A stretch of DNA of 64,000 nt, taken from Dinoroseobacter sp013215265 (GTDB lineage Bacteria; Pseudomonadota; Alphaproteobacteria; Rhodobacterales; Rhodobacteraceae). Position 1 is the stretch's first letter. Each line of letters starts with the position of its first letter. The notes under the pieces are model-generated. The model did not search any database and was not told the origin of the DNA. It saw only the letters and a program-made list of their open reading frames with translations. Both the position numbers and the translations under genes were made by a program. The stretch is taken from the NCBI GenBank assembly GCA_963691755.1, contig OY829366.1, positions 62,001-126,000 of the forward strand, given 5' to 3'. Positions 25,759 to 34,582 of the stretch are shown piece after piece.

Positions 25759-26033
25759 GCAACAGGCGCTGTGTTCACCGCATTTCTTGGAGCTTTGGCA
25801 GATCCTAGGCAGTAAGCTGACGCTACTGCGGTCCACCAGCTCTTTCATGAAATCATCGACTGGAAGCCCGGTATGTGTGGTCCGTCAATCCTCAGAGATG
25901 GACAATACCACTATAAGTGCGTGACCGAACAGAAGGCGAATTTCTCGCGGCGGGCTTCAGCCCTCACAAGGCAAATATGTCTATCTATGTCATGCTTGGT
26001 TTTGCGACCTTCCAATCTATCCTTCACCAATAA
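25759..26033 (+). pseudogene. DUF1801 (YdhG-like) pseudogene
   Basis: Two frames together read as a DUF1801 protein. Frame A: TAFLGALADPRQ, an in-frame TAA at 25813-25815, then ADATAVHQLFHEIIDWKPG and MCGPSILRDGQYHYKCVTEQ. At about 25928-25934 the frame shifts, and frame B continues EGEFLAAGFSPHKANMSIYV and MLGFATFQSILHQ to TAA 26031-26033. The family consensus has a '(W)GPSI-G-G-Y-HY' strand and a 'GFSPRK-LTIYIMPGF' core in exactly this order. The conserved C-terminal part (LGKYKTGKSCLYI) is absent. With one stop and one shift the gene is dead. The remaining bases up to gltX hold nothing I recognise. Confidence 0.75.
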
Positions 26034-26198
26034 CAACGAATTGCTTGCGATGCCCGATCAGAAGGATGTGCATGATCTCATCGGTAATTGCCCCGATTGT
26101 CGAGGATCGAGGGCTTGTAATTAGGTCCTCTTCTTGTCCTCGATATAGACAAGCGAACCCCTTTGTGAAAAAGCAAGCGCGCAATCAGAGGCTTCCCC

Positions 26199-27521
26199 AT
26201 GACCGTCACCCGTTTCGCACCTTCTCCCACTGGATATATTCACGTTGGCAACCTGCGCACAGCGCTTATGAACTGGATGATCGCGCGCAAAGCCGGCGGG
26301 ACATTCATTCTGCGCATCGATGACACTGATCCTGAGCGGTCAAAGCAGGAATATGTCGATGCGATCAAAGAAGATCTCGAGTGGTTGGGGCTGACCTGGG
26401 ACAAGACTGAAACCCAATCCAGTCGGCTGGACCGCTACGCTGAAGCGGCGGACAAGTTGCGCGAGATGGGCCGGTTCTACGAGGCGTTTGAGACCCCGAC
26501 CGAACTGGATCTCAAGCGTAAGAAGCAGCTGAACATGGGTAAGCCTCCGGTCTATGACCGCGCTGCATTGAAGCTAACCGACGATCAGAAGGAGGCGTTG
26601 CGCGCAGAACGCGGCAACGGGGTCTGGCGGTTCAAGCTGGATCACGAGCGCATCAATTGGACGGACGGCATTCTGGGCGATCTCAGTATTGATGCATCGT
26701 CGGTGTCAGACCCTGTGCTGATCCGGGGCGATGGTCAGGTGCTGTATACGATTGCATCTGTGGTGGACGATACCGAGATGGGTGTGACACACGTCGTGCG
26801 CGGATCGGATCACGTCACAAACACTGCGACACAGATACAGATCATTGAGGCGTTGGGTGGAACACCACCTAAGTTTGCCCATCATTCTTTGCTAACCGGT
26901 CCACAAGGTGAAAGCCTTTCGAAGCGTCTTGGAACACTCGCAATCCGCGATCTTCGTGAAAACGGGGTAGAGCCAATGGCACTTCTCAGCCTGATGGCAC
27001 GACTTGGGTCTTCGCAACCCGTTGAACTTCGCGCTTCGCTGGATGAGCTGGTTGAAGGCTTTGAAATCAGCCAGTTTGGCGCAGCACCTACCAAGTTTGA
27101 TGTCGAAGATCTTGGCCCACTCACCCATCGCCACCTTGGCACACTTCCGTTCAGCGAGATGGCCGATGAGATCGCCGCGCTTGGAGTTCCTGCCGAGATT
27201 GCCCCGAAGTTTTGGGACGTTATGCGCGAAAACATCAACACCCGCGCCGAGTTGGGGCCTTGGTGGGATGTGCTGCGAGATGGGGCGACACCGCTTGTTC
27301 AGAATGACGACAAGGAGTTCGTCACGCAGGCACTGAACCTTCTTCCCGCTCCGCCCTATTCGGAAGACGCCTGGAGCACCTGGACAGCCGAAGTAAAAGA
27401 GGCCACTGGTCGCAAGGGCAAAGGTCTTTTCATGCCCCTGCGCAAAGCCCTGACAGGGCGTCAGCGCGGACCGGAAATGGCCGATTTCGTTTCTCTTATG
27501 CAGTCCAAACCAAAACTCTGA
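26199..27521 (+). CDS. gltX: Glutamyl-tRNA synthetase
   Basis: Class I aminoacyl-tRNA synthetase charging tRNA-Glu, 440 residues. HIGH-type motif in APSPTGYIHVGNLRTAL, Glu-binding FILRIDDTDPERSKQEY, KMSKS-type motif SLSKRLGTL, and the alpha-helical anticodon-binding domain from about 320. It is slightly shorter than the main bacterial GltX and has no zinc-binding cysteines. Alphaproteobacteria often carry two gltX copies, one of which mischarges tRNA-Gln for later amidation; this looks like the shorter, second type, but that assignment is from memory. Confidence 0.93.
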   Translation: MTVTRFAPSPTGYIHVGNLRTALMNWMIARKAGGTFILRIDDTDPERSKQEYVDAIKEDLEWLGLTWDKTETQSSRLDRYAEAADKLREMGRFYEAFETPTELDLKRKKQLNMGKPPVYDRAALKLTDDQKEALRAERGNGVWRFKLDHERINWTDGILGDLSIDASSVSDPVLIRGDGQVLYTIASVVDDTEMGVTHVVRGSDHVTNTATQIQIIEALGGTPPKFAHHSLLTGPQGESLSKRLGTLAIRDLRENGVEPMALLSLMARLGSSQPVELRASLDELVEGFEISQFGAAPTKFDVEDLGPLTHRHLGTLPFSEMADEIAALGVPAEIAPKFWDVMRENINTRAELGPWWDVLRDGATPLVQNDDKEFVTQALNLLPAPPYSEDAWSTWTAEVKEATGRKGKGLFMPLRKALTGRQRGPEMADFVSLMQSKPKL

Positions 27522-27597
27522 ACACTTTGGGGCCGAAAGAGTACCTGCCAGCGGTAATCCGGTCTAAACAGAGCACGGACCAAAAGAGAGCGAGATC

Positions 27598-28983
27598 ATG
27601 ACAGAGCAAGCCAAATTCCTGACGGGAAACCTGTTTCGGCATGTAACGGTTATGTCTTTGACAGCTTCTTTGGGGCTCGTAGCTGTTTTTGCAGTAGACC
27701 TGATCGACATGGTTTTCATCTCGATGTTGGGCCAAGACGCGCTGGCGGCAGCCGTGGGATACGCGGGCGCAATCCTGTTTTTCACTACGTCTTTTGGCAT
27801 CGGTATGGCCATTGCCGCAGGGGCGCTCGTTGCGCGCGCTCTTGGTTCAGGTGATGAAGACCTTGCCCGGCGACGCGCTGGCAACGCTCTGATTTACTCG
27901 GTTATTTTTGGCGCGCTCTTTGCGGCACTTGTTTGGTTTAATCTGCCACTTCTGGTCGCCCTGATCGGAGCTACAGGTGATACCGCCGACCTGGCTGTAG
28001 GCTACCTTCAGATTATTGTTCCGACGCTCCCCATATTGATGGTCGGCATCATCGGAGGCGCGATCCTACGCGCGCATGGCGACGCACAGCGTGCAATGAT
28101 GGCCACCATCTGGGGGGGCGTTGTAAATGCGGTTCTCGACCCGATCCTCATCTTCGGTTTGGATCTGGAGCTTACTGGCGCGGCCCTTGCCTCTGTTGCC
28201 GCACGGATCACCATAGGCGCGGTCGCCCTACTTCCGATCATTCGCCATCATGGGGGTTTTGATCGCCCGAAGATCTCTTACCTTCTGGAAGATCTAAAAC
28301 CGGTTTTCGTAATCGCAGCGCCGGCAATTCTAACCCAATTGGCGACCCCGATCGGACAAGCCTATGTCACACGCTCCATGGCGGAGTTCGGAGAGGACGC
28401 GGTTGCCGGGATGGCAATTGTCGCGCGTCTGACACCCGTCGCTTTCGGGGTGATCTTTGCACTTTCTGGCGCTGTTGGACCAATTATTGGCCAAAACGTT
28501 GGGGCTGGTATGAACGACCGGGTGCGCACCGCGTTCCGGTCTGCGTTATTATTTACTGCGATCTATGTGGTTGGGGCGGCGCTCATCCTATTTTTCCTAC
28601 GCGCACCGATTGCCGCGCTATTTCAGGCGACCGATGAAGCAACGGTGCTGATCTATCTGTTCTGCGGTCCACTCGCACTTGCGTACTTCTTTAACGGGTC
28701 GCTCTTTGTAGCGAACGCCGCTTTCAACAACATGAGCCACCCGTTCTATTCAACATGGCTCAACTGGGGGCGTCACACGCTGGGCACAATTCCCTTTGTA
28801 ATCGTCGGCGCCTCGTGGTTTGGCGCGTCCGGTGTGCTGATCGGCCAGGCGGTAGGTGGTGTTATTTTTGGCTTGCTGGCGTGGGGGATGGCAGAACGAT
28901 TAATTGCGACCGACACACTGAAAAAACCCGATGAAGATCGCTTCAGGACCCGTCCGCTATCTGTCCTGCACCACCGCCGATAA
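27598..28983 (+). CDS. MATE family efflux transporter
   Basis: Multidrug/oligosaccharidyl-lipid/polysaccharide-superfamily antiporter, 461 residues with twelve membrane segments in two pseudo-repeats. N-half landmarks include DLIDMVFISMLGQDALAA and SFGIGMAIAAGALVARALGS; the C-half repeats the pattern with QLATPIGQAYVTRSMAEFG and GPIIGQNVGAGMNDRVRTAF. This NorM-like family exports cationic compounds with Na+ or H+. The 3' end overlaps the convergent GGCT gene by 27 bases. Substrate cannot be inferred. Confidence 0.93.
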   Translation: MTEQAKFLTGNLFRHVTVMSLTASLGLVAVFAVDLIDMVFISMLGQDALAAAVGYAGAILFFTTSFGIGMAIAAGALVARALGSGDEDLARRRAGNALIYSVIFGALFAALVWFNLPLLVALIGATGDTADLAVGYLQIIVPTLPILMVGIIGGAILRAHGDAQRAMMATIWGGVVNAVLDPILIFGLDLELTGAALASVAARITIGAVALLPIIRHHGGFDRPKISYLLEDLKPVFVIAAPAILTQLATPIGQAYVTRSMAEFGEDAVAGMAIVARLTPVAFGVIFALSGAVGPIIGQNVGAGMNDRVRTAFRSALLFTAIYVVGAALILFFLRAPIAALFQATDEATVLIYLFCGPLALAYFFNGSLFVANAAFNNMSHPFYSTWLNWGRHTLGTIPFVIVGASWFGASGVLIGQAVGGVIFGLLAWGMAERLIATDTLKKPDEDRFRTRPLSVLHHRR

Positions 28984-29526
28984 ACTTTTGAGCCAACCGT
29001 CCACGCAAGCCTGTTCTTCTGACGTCAGGTGCTGAGCCCGCGGATAAATTGGGGCTGAACGGTCATCGAGAATGGGGGTCGACCACCCTCGCGTCGTCGC
29101 GAAGAAATCCGCAACGCCTTTCGGTCCAAACTGCTGCAGGTATCCCTGCACAACAACATCCAGATAGCTCAGCAAGATCGGGTGATTTGCACCAGCGTCG
29201 CGACTGATTTCAGGGCGCGTGGCATAAATCTGCACCGAGGACATTTCCGCAAGTTTTCCTGTGTGAACATGATCAGTAACGATGTGGCGTTCATAAGCAT
29301 ATTCGCGCGCATCAAGCGCGTCCCAATCCCCATCGGGTACCGCCGCGATCAACCCCGCAATCTGACTCCCTTCATTCCGTTCGACACTCAGGAAAGCCGC
29401 GGGCCTAAGATCGGTTTCCCGCCAAACGCGACGCCAGCCTGACAATCGCGCAGGCGAAGCTTCTGGAAAAGCGTGCGTACCAGTGTTGACCAGCGAACCG
29501 TAGCCGAAGAAAAACGGATGCTTCAT
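28957..29526 (-). CDS. Gamma-glutamylcyclotransferase-like protein
   Basis: GGCT-fold protein, 189 residues. It begins with the family's substrate loop FFFGYGSLVNTGTH, has LSGWRRVWRET, the region around the expected catalytic acid (AALDAREYAYERH; Glu or Asp of 'D-x-R-E-Y'), and a late GPKGVADFFATTRGW. Expected chemistry is release of 5-oxoproline from gamma-glutamyl peptides, though many bacterial members are uncharacterised. It ends inside the convergent MATE gene and starts 19 bases after the KAS III stop on the same strand. Confidence 0.8.
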   Translation of the reverse strand: MKHPFFFGYGSLVNTGTHAFPEASPARLSGWRRVWRETDLRPAAFLSVERNEGSQIAGLIAAVPDGDWDALDAREYAYERHIVTDHVHTGKLAEMSSVQIYATRPEISRDAGANHPILLSYLDVVVQGYLQQFGPKGVADFFATTRGWSTPILDDRSAPIYPRAQHLTSEEQACVDGWLKSLSAVVQDR

Positions 29527-29545
29527 GAAGCGGTTAGTCGCGGCT

Positions 29546-30670
29546 TTACGCCCGTCGCGTCACAATGACGGAACCCACCGAGTATCCGGCACCAAAGGAA
29601 CAGATCAGGCCTGTTTCACCAGGCTGCATATCTGACGAATGCTGCGAAAACGCGATGATGGATCCGGCAGACGAAGTGTTGGCATAATCTTGAAGAATGT
29701 TTGGTTGCTCTTCCGGCTCCGGCGTCCGACCGAGAACCTTTTTCCCAATGAAATCGTTCATGGTTTTGTTAGCCTGATGAAGCCAAAGACGCTTCAGATC
29801 GCTCGCATCAACACCTTCTTCGTTCATGTGGTCTGCGATATGTTTAGATACCATCGGCAGAACTTCTTTAAAGACCTTTCGCCCATTCTGCATGAACTGC
29901 ATGTCGCGACGGTCGTTCATACCATCCGGGCGCGTCCTGCGCAGAAATCCGTTATTGTTGCGAATATTGTTCGAGAATTGTGTGGCGCAGCTGGTCGATA
30001 GAATATCCCAATGTGCGCCTTTGGCATCTTCCTTGCGCTCGATGAGCGTAGCAGTAGCCACATCCCCAAAGATAAAGTGGCAATCCCGATCACGCCATTC
30101 CAGATGCGCACTGCAAATCTCAGGATTAAGCACGAGTGCTTTCTTTGCTGAGCCTGCCCGGACCATATCCGACGCCGCCTGAATGCCAAAGGTCGCCGAT
30201 GAACACGCAACGTTCATGTCGAACGCAAAGCCCTGGGCACCCAGCAATTCCTGAACCTCTATGGCAATCGCGGGGTACGCTCGTTCGTGGTTAGAAGCCG
30301 CAACGAGGATCAAATCAACTTCACTGCCATCAACGCCAGCTTCCGAAAGTGCCTTCCGGGCCGCGTCAATTGCCATCTCGGCCATAACTCCGGGTTGGTC
30401 ATCATCACGCTGGTTTAACAATGGGTGCATCACGTCAGGGTCGAGGATTCCATCCTTATCGAGCACATATCTTTGTTCGATCCCGCTGGCGTTGAAAATA
30501 AACTCGGAAGAGGAGTGCGGCTTTGGTTCAACCTCGCCCGCTGCGATGGAAGCAGCGTTCTCGGTATTGAACTTGTCAGCATAAGCATTGAATGCCACCA
30601 CCAGTTCATCGTTGGTTATGGTCTGGCTTGGGGTGAACACCCCGGTTCCGCTAATGACAGGTTGATACAT
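29546..30670 (-). CDS. Beta-ketoacyl-ACP synthase III-like enzyme
   Basis: Thiolase-fold condensing enzyme, 374 residues, FabH superfamily but longer than housekeeping FabH (about 320). The catalytic triad is visible: Cys in FDMNVACSSATFGIQAASD, His in LWLHQANKTMNDFIGKK and Asn in LQDYANTSSAGSIIAF. The extra length lies in the N-terminal third (AYADKFNTENAASIAAGEVE). It probably primes or elongates a special acyl chain rather than general fatty acid synthesis. I start at ATG 30670, preceded by AAGGGGAA; upstream codons to 30709 lack a ribosome site. GGCT follows on the same strand. Confidence 0.88.
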   Translation of the reverse strand: MYQPVISGTGVFTPSQTITNDELVVAFNAYADKFNTENAASIAAGEVEPKPHSSSEFIFNASGIEQRYVLDKDGILDPDVMHPLLNQRDDDQPGVMAEMAIDAARKALSEAGVDGSEVDLILVAASNHERAYPAIAIEVQELLGAQGFAFDMNVACSSATFGIQAASDMVRAGSAKKALVLNPEICSAHLEWRDRDCHFIFGDVATATLIERKEDAKGAHWDILSTSCATQFSNNIRNNNGFLRRTRPDGMNDRRDMQFMQNGRKVFKEVLPMVSKHIADHMNEEGVDASDLKRLWLHQANKTMNDFIGKKVLGRTPEPEEQPNILQDYANTSSAGSIIAFSQHSSDMQPGETGLICSFGAGYSVGSVIVTRRA

Positions 30671-30736
30671 CGCATTCCCCTTTAGTAAGGCGAGGATAGG
30701 ACATTCCATGACAGAGCCGTCAAGACAGAGCGCAAG

Positions 30737-30767
30737 AAAAAGGGCGCGGACCTGTCAGTCGCGCCCC
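30737..30767 (-). terminator. Intrinsic terminator after the cold-shock gene
   Basis: GGGCGCG / CGCGCCC stem (30760-30766 with 30742-30748), 11-base loop, followed on the minus strand by TTTTTC. It lies 33 bases beyond the stop of the cold-shock gene. Confidence 0.85.
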
Positions 30768-30799
30768 ATTCCGTAAGGTCAATCAGACCAATATATCGA

Positions 30800-31006
30800 T
30801 TACTCGATCTCGATATTTACCGCGCTTTCGCGACCATCGCGTCCTGCCTGAAGCTCATATGTGACCTTCTGATTATCGGCGAGCGTGGTCAGCCCCGAAC
30901 GCTCCACAGCTGAAATGTGCACAAACACATCCTTGCCGCCAGATTCAGGTGCGATAAAGCCGAAGCCTTTGGTTGTGTTGAACCATTTTACGGTGCCAGT
31001 GGCCAT
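30800..31006 (-). CDS. cspA: Cold-shock domain protein
   Basis: Single OB-fold cold-shock protein of 68 residues with both RNA-binding motifs: KWFNTTKGFGFI (RNP1) and DVFVHISAV (RNP2). It binds single-stranded RNA/DNA and melts RNA structure. AGGAGA lies before the ATG. About 150 bases of upstream DNA separate it from the SRAP gene, enough for the long 5' leader often found on csp mRNAs, and a strong terminator follows; it is therefore likely a monocistronic gene. The numbering cspA is by family, not by orthology. Confidence 0.93.
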   Translation of the reverse strand: MATGTVKWFNTTKGFGFIAPESGGKDVFVHISAVERSGLTTLADNQKVTYELQAGRDGRESAVNIEIE

Positions 31007-31155
31007 ATCCGTAGTCTCCTAATGAATGGTGCCCACGGACATGCGGCACCCCGGCGTCGTCTTGGATCGAGTGACTGAAGCCATTGCGGGAGACAGATGT
31101 CGATAGAGTTAGCTGCGGACCACATAACAGTTCGCGCGCCAATCACAAGGGTCCG

Positions 31156-31770
31156 TTATGGAGCTTTCCAATCCACGTCATCCGCTTTTTTGTGCCGGAG
31201 CGTATTGTTAGGAGCTGATTTGATCAGTGTCCGCGCTTCATTTTCTGTACCTGTAAGCCACATCTGACGATCTTCAGGCGCCACAACAACACCCATACGA
31301 TGATGCAACAGTCTCACATCTTCTGAAGGTGGGCATGTTACCACAGCGATCTGAGAAATCGTTAGCCCGCCCGGTGCGGTCCAAATATCCGTGATACCGG
31401 CGAAGGTAAGAAAAGATCCGTCTTTTGGCCAAATGCACCAAGTCTGCTTCTTACGCCGTTCGCCGGTCCATTCGTACCAACCATCCACAGGGATTAAGGC
31501 ACGAACGGTTCCAGCATAAGCGCTTTTCTCGAAGACGGTTTCACCCCGCACATTGATGATCGTATCCATAACTGGCCGCCCGCGGGCGTTCTTTCGTCCA
31601 ACTGGTATCATGCCCCAACGCATATGCGTGAGGCCAGCGCGGGTGAGTACGAGAAGGTCTTGGCCCGGCACAATATTGTGGCGCGGAGGATCTTCATCTT
31701 CTGGGACATCAACTCCGAGCGCGACAGCCAGATCAACCAATGGGCGGGTCAGAAAGAGACGCCCGGGCAA
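31156..31770 (-). CDS. SRAP (YedK/HMCES-like) protein lacking the catalytic Cys2
   Basis: SOS-response-associated-peptidase family protein, 204 residues. Normal members begin Met-Cys-Gly-Arg; after Met removal Cys2 forms a thiazolidine crosslink with abasic sites in single-stranded DNA. Here the protein starts at TTG 31770 and reads M-P-G-R-L-F: the cysteine is proline. No other start is possible, since an in-frame TAG lies six codons upstream and GAGG sits 9 bases before the TTG. The rest is conserved: NIVPGQ, LIPVDGWYEWTG with the active-site Glu, the Asn region INVRGETVFEK, and RLLHHRMGVVV with the His. It can bind DNA but should not crosslink by the known route. Four bases separate it from the upstream membrane gene. 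Confidence 0.85.
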   Translation of the reverse strand: MPGRLFLTRPLVDLAVALGVDVPEDEDPPRHNIVPGQDLLVLTRAGLTHMRWGMIPVGRKNARGRPVMDTIINVRGETVFEKSAYAGTVRALIPVDGWYEWTGERRKKQTWCIWPKDGSFLTFAGITDIWTAPGGLTISQIAVVTCPPSEDVRLLHHRMGVVVAPEDRQMWLTGTENEARTLIKSAPNNTLRHKKADDVDWKAP

Positions 31771-31774
31771 GCCG

Positions 31775-32182
31775 TCAAACCTCGTCTAGAGTTTCTTTTT
31801 CAGCTTCAGAATCCAGATCATTTGTTGGGCTGAGCGCAAGGCTTGCCAATACCGAACCACAGCCTGCGCAAACTATGATCCAGCCAAAGAACCAAAGTTG
31901 TCCGGCAATCTTATCTTCAGAAAATGAGGCAATAAATGCTTTCTGTCCGTCGCGCGCCACATAGTATGCAGCCCCTACAACGGCGAGGCTGAAGATCACC
32001 CGAAGAACTTTGGGCAAGCGCATAGCGAAGAAAAAATAGCCCAGAAAAATCCCTGCCGGAGCCCCAATCAGCAGCACCGTGGCTGTCCACTTCGGATGGG
32101 CACCAAACTGCGCTGGCAACGCGATCATCACGGCTATGGATGCCGCGATCAAAGGCAATGCAATGGCAAAAGAATGCTTCAT
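31775..32182 (-). CDS. Small membrane protein, four predicted helices
   Basis: Hydrophobic protein of 135 residues: membrane segments at about 5-25 (AIALPLIAASIAVMIALPA), 33-53 (ATVLLIGAPAGIFLGYFFFA), 60-77 (VIFSLAVVGAAYYVA) and 95-115 (LWFFGWIIVCAGCGSVLASL), with an acidic C-terminal tail. No family recognised. It stops 4 bases before the SRAP gene, so the two are probably co-transcribed, but a shared function is not evident. Confidence 0.75.
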   Translation of the reverse strand: MKHSFAIALPLIAASIAVMIALPAQFGAHPKWTATVLLIGAPAGIFLGYFFFAMRLPKVLRVIFSLAVVGAAYYVARDGQKAFIASFSEDKIAGQLWFFGWIIVCAGCGSVLASLALSPTNDLDSEAEKETLDEV

Positions 32183-32269
32183 ATTTTCAATCTAGCGGGT
32201 TGGTACGCACAGCGTAAGGGGAACGTTGTCCCCCATCGCTACACCGCTCCGCAGGCTCGGCGCCGTATG

Positions 32270-33925
32270 CTAGCGCGTAAACTTCTTGTACTTCACCCGC
32301 GTTGGCTCCAGCGCGTCAGGACCAAGCCTGCGCACCTTGTCCTCCTCATAGGCCTTAAAGTTGCCCTCAAACCACTCAACATGTGCGTCACCCTCGAAGG
32401 CCAGGATATGTGTGCAAAGGCGATCGAGGAAGAAACGGTCGTGACTGATGACCACAGCACAGCCAGCAAAATTCTCTATAGCATCTTCCAGCGCGCGAAG
32501 CGTCTCGACATCAAGATCATTGGTCGGTTCGTCAAGAAGCAGCACGTTGCCGCCGGACTTTAGCAGTTTAGCCATGTGTACGCGGTTACGCTCACCACCT
32601 GACAACAGGCCAACTGGCTTTTGCTGATCGCCGCCTTTGAAATTGAAGGCGCTGCAATACGCGCGTGAATTCATCTGGGCGTCACCAAGCTGAATGATCT
32701 CTCCGCCGTCTGAGATCTCCTCCCAAACGGTTTTCTTGGCATCAAGCGCATCACGGGACTGATCGACATAGGACAGCGACACGGTATCACCGTACTCGAC
32801 CGAGCCGCCGTCAGGCTGTTCTTGACCTGTGAGCATTCGGAACAGCGTCGATTTACCTGCGCCGTTAGGTCCGATCACACCCACAATCCCACCGGGTGGC
32901 AGAGCAAAAGACAGATCCTCGACCAGCAGTTTGTCGCCATAGGCTTTGCTGAGACCGTTTACTTCGATCACCTTGTTCCCCAGCCGTGGACCGTTGGGAA
33001 TGATGATTTGGGCACGTGTGAGCTTTTCGCGCTCGGACTGGCCAGCCATTTCTTCGTAGGCTTGGATACGCGCCTTTGATTTGGCTTGTCGCGCCTTCGC
33101 ACCAGCGCGGATCCATTCCAGTTCGCGTTCCAGCGTCTTTTGGCGGGATTTATCTTCCTTGGCTTCGCGTTCCAGCCGTTTCGCTTTTTGTTCAAGCCAA
33201 GCGGAATAGTTGCCCTCGTATGGAATTCCGCGCCCCCGGTCCAACTCAAGAATCCAACCCGTGATGTCATCGAGGAAGTACCGGTCGTGGGTGACGATCA
33301 GGATCGTACCTTTGTAGTCGATCAGGTGCTTTTGCAGCCAGGCAATCGTTTCCGCATCAAGGTGGTTTGTCGGTTCGTCGAGAAGCAACATATCCGGTGC
33401 TTCGAGCAAAAGCTTGCAAAGGGCCACGCGGCGACGTTCACCACCAGAAAGGTTTTCTGGCATCGCCTCGTCAGGTGGGCAACGCAGGGCTTCCATCGCG
33501 ACATCGACTTGGCTGTCCAAGTCCCAAAGGTTCTCAGCGTCGATCTGGTCCTGAAGGCTTGCCATCTCGTCAGCAGTTTCGTCCGAGTAGTTCATCGCCA
33601 ACTCGTTGAAACGGTCGAGTTTGCCCTTCTTCTCGGCAACACCCAACATGACGTTGTCCCGCACATTCAAGCTTTCATCCAACTGCGGTTCCTGAGGCAG
33701 ATATCCAACTTTTGCACCCTCAGCCGCCCAAGCCTCACCTGTGAAATCCTTATCCAGGCCAGCCATGATCTTCATCAACGTGGACTTACCTGCGCCGTTG
33801 ACGCCCACAACACCGATCTTCACTCCAGGCAGGAAGGAAAGTCGGATATTTTCAAAGCACTTCTTACCGCCCGGATAAGTCTTGGAAACGCCATCCATGT
33901 GATAAACGTACTGGTAAGCTGCCAT
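32270..33925 (-). CDS. ettA: Energy-dependent translational throttle protein EttA
   Basis: ABC-F protein of 551 residues with two ATPase cassettes and no membrane domain; EttA binds the ribosomal E site and gates the first elongation steps according to ATP/ADP ratio. Cassette 1 has GVVGVNGAGKSTLMKIMAG, NLSGGERRRVALCKLLLEAP and LLLDEPTNHLDAETIAWLQ; cassette 2 has GVIGPNGAGKSTLFRMLTGQ, LSGGERNRVHMAKLLKSGGN and LLLDEPTNDLDVETLRAL. The charged interdomain linker (about 240-310) is typical. Start at ATG 33925 (MAAYQYVYHMDGVSK); upstream codons are not conserved-looking. Divergent from the MOSC gene. Confidence 0.96.
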   Translation of the reverse strand: MAAYQYVYHMDGVSKTYPGGKKCFENIRLSFLPGVKIGVVGVNGAGKSTLMKIMAGLDKDFTGEAWAAEGAKVGYLPQEPQLDESLNVRDNVMLGVAEKKGKLDRFNELAMNYSDETADEMASLQDQIDAENLWDLDSQVDVAMEALRCPPDEAMPENLSGGERRRVALCKLLLEAPDMLLLDEPTNHLDAETIAWLQKHLIDYKGTILIVTHDRYFLDDITGWILELDRGRGIPYEGNYSAWLEQKAKRLEREAKEDKSRQKTLERELEWIRAGAKARQAKSKARIQAYEEMAGQSEREKLTRAQIIIPNGPRLGNKVIEVNGLSKAYGDKLLVEDLSFALPPGGIVGVIGPNGAGKSTLFRMLTGQEQPDGGSVEYGDTVSLSYVDQSRDALDAKKTVWEEISDGGEIIQLGDAQMNSRAYCSAFNFKGGDQQKPVGLLSGGERNRVHMAKLLKSGGNVLLLDEPTNDLDVETLRALEDAIENFAGCAVVISHDRFFLDRLCTHILAFEGDAHVEWFEGNFKAYEEDKVRRLGPDALEPTRVKYKKFTR

Positions 33926-34029
33926 TGGGGATGCTCCGCAAAAGTGGTTTTGCCGGGGTTTACCGGAGCGATGCGTGCGGGGCAATCGGCGTTACTAATA
34001 CGTGTTGGAAAGAACGGGATGGAAGAAAG

Positions 34030-34497
34030 ATGAAAGGACGACTGGCAGAGCTGATTGAACAGATGGCGCAGCCAGGCGTCCTGCAATGGATCGGTATCCG
34101 AGAGGCGCGTCTGCAGGATATGCGCTGTGTGAAAAGCGTATGCATTCGCGAAAATGGGCTGGATGGAGATCACGGTCGAGCAGGAAAGCGCGCAGTAACG
34201 CTGATACAGGCCGAGCATCTGTCTGCGATTGGAAGCTATCTGGGGCAAGATGCCATCGCACCAGATTTGCTGAGGCGTAATCTGGTCGTGGAAGGTATAA
34301 ACCTCAGCGCATTGAAAGGCCGTCAGGTCCGGGTCGGATCTGCCGTGCTGGAGATCACATGTATCTGCGCGCCTTGTTCACGCATAGAAGAGATCTTGGG
34401 TTTTGGTGGATATTCCGCAATGCGCGGGCACGGTGGATGGTGCGCACGCGTACTTGAACCCGGGCAAATTTTAATCGGAGATCCAGTGACAACATAA
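34030..34497 (+). CDS. MOSC domain protein
   Basis: MOSC (molybdenum-cofactor sulfurase C-terminal) domain protein, 155 residues. Members bind molybdenum cofactor or sulfur through a conserved Cys, here in ICAPCSRIEEILG. Other marks are ENGLDGDHGRAGKRAVTLIQ and LLRRNLVVEGINLSALKGRQ, ending GWCARVLEPGQI. GGAAGAAAG precedes ATG 34030, and the frame further upstream overlaps the ettA promoter. Its exact substrate is unknown; YiiM-like reductase and YuaD-like roles are both possible. Confidence 0.88.
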   Translation: MKGRLAELIEQMAQPGVLQWIGIREARLQDMRCVKSVCIRENGLDGDHGRAGKRAVTLIQAEHLSAIGSYLGQDAIAPDLLRRNLVVEGINLSALKGRQVRVGSAVLEITCICAPCSRIEEILGFGGYSAMRGHGGWCARVLEPGQILIGDPVTT

Positions 34498-34525
34498 AAA
34501 TGGCCCGAGCCTAAAGCCCGGGCCA
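34496..34525 (-). terminator. Intrinsic terminator of the pspA-microprotein unit
   Basis: Stem TGGCCCG (34501-34507) with CGGGCCA (34519-34525), loop of 11 bases that can extend by GC pairs, then TTTTT on the minus strand (34496-34500). It lies 57 bases beyond the 31-residue gene. The MOSC stop codon overlaps its T-tract, so it might also mark the end of that gene from the other side. Confidence 0.8.
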
Positions 34526-34582
34526 GTTAAGTCGTGTGTGGAAAAGGTGGGACACCACACACGGGGGATGATCGAGAATTTC

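Noticed and set aside
25873..26124. Open frame of 83 codons taken as a small gene
   Set aside because: It covers only part of a DUF1801 pseudogene and shifts out of the family frame halfway.
33086..34033. Open frame of 315 codons on the plus strand
   Set aside because: Runs antisense through most of ettA; composition is that of a reverse-strand shadow.
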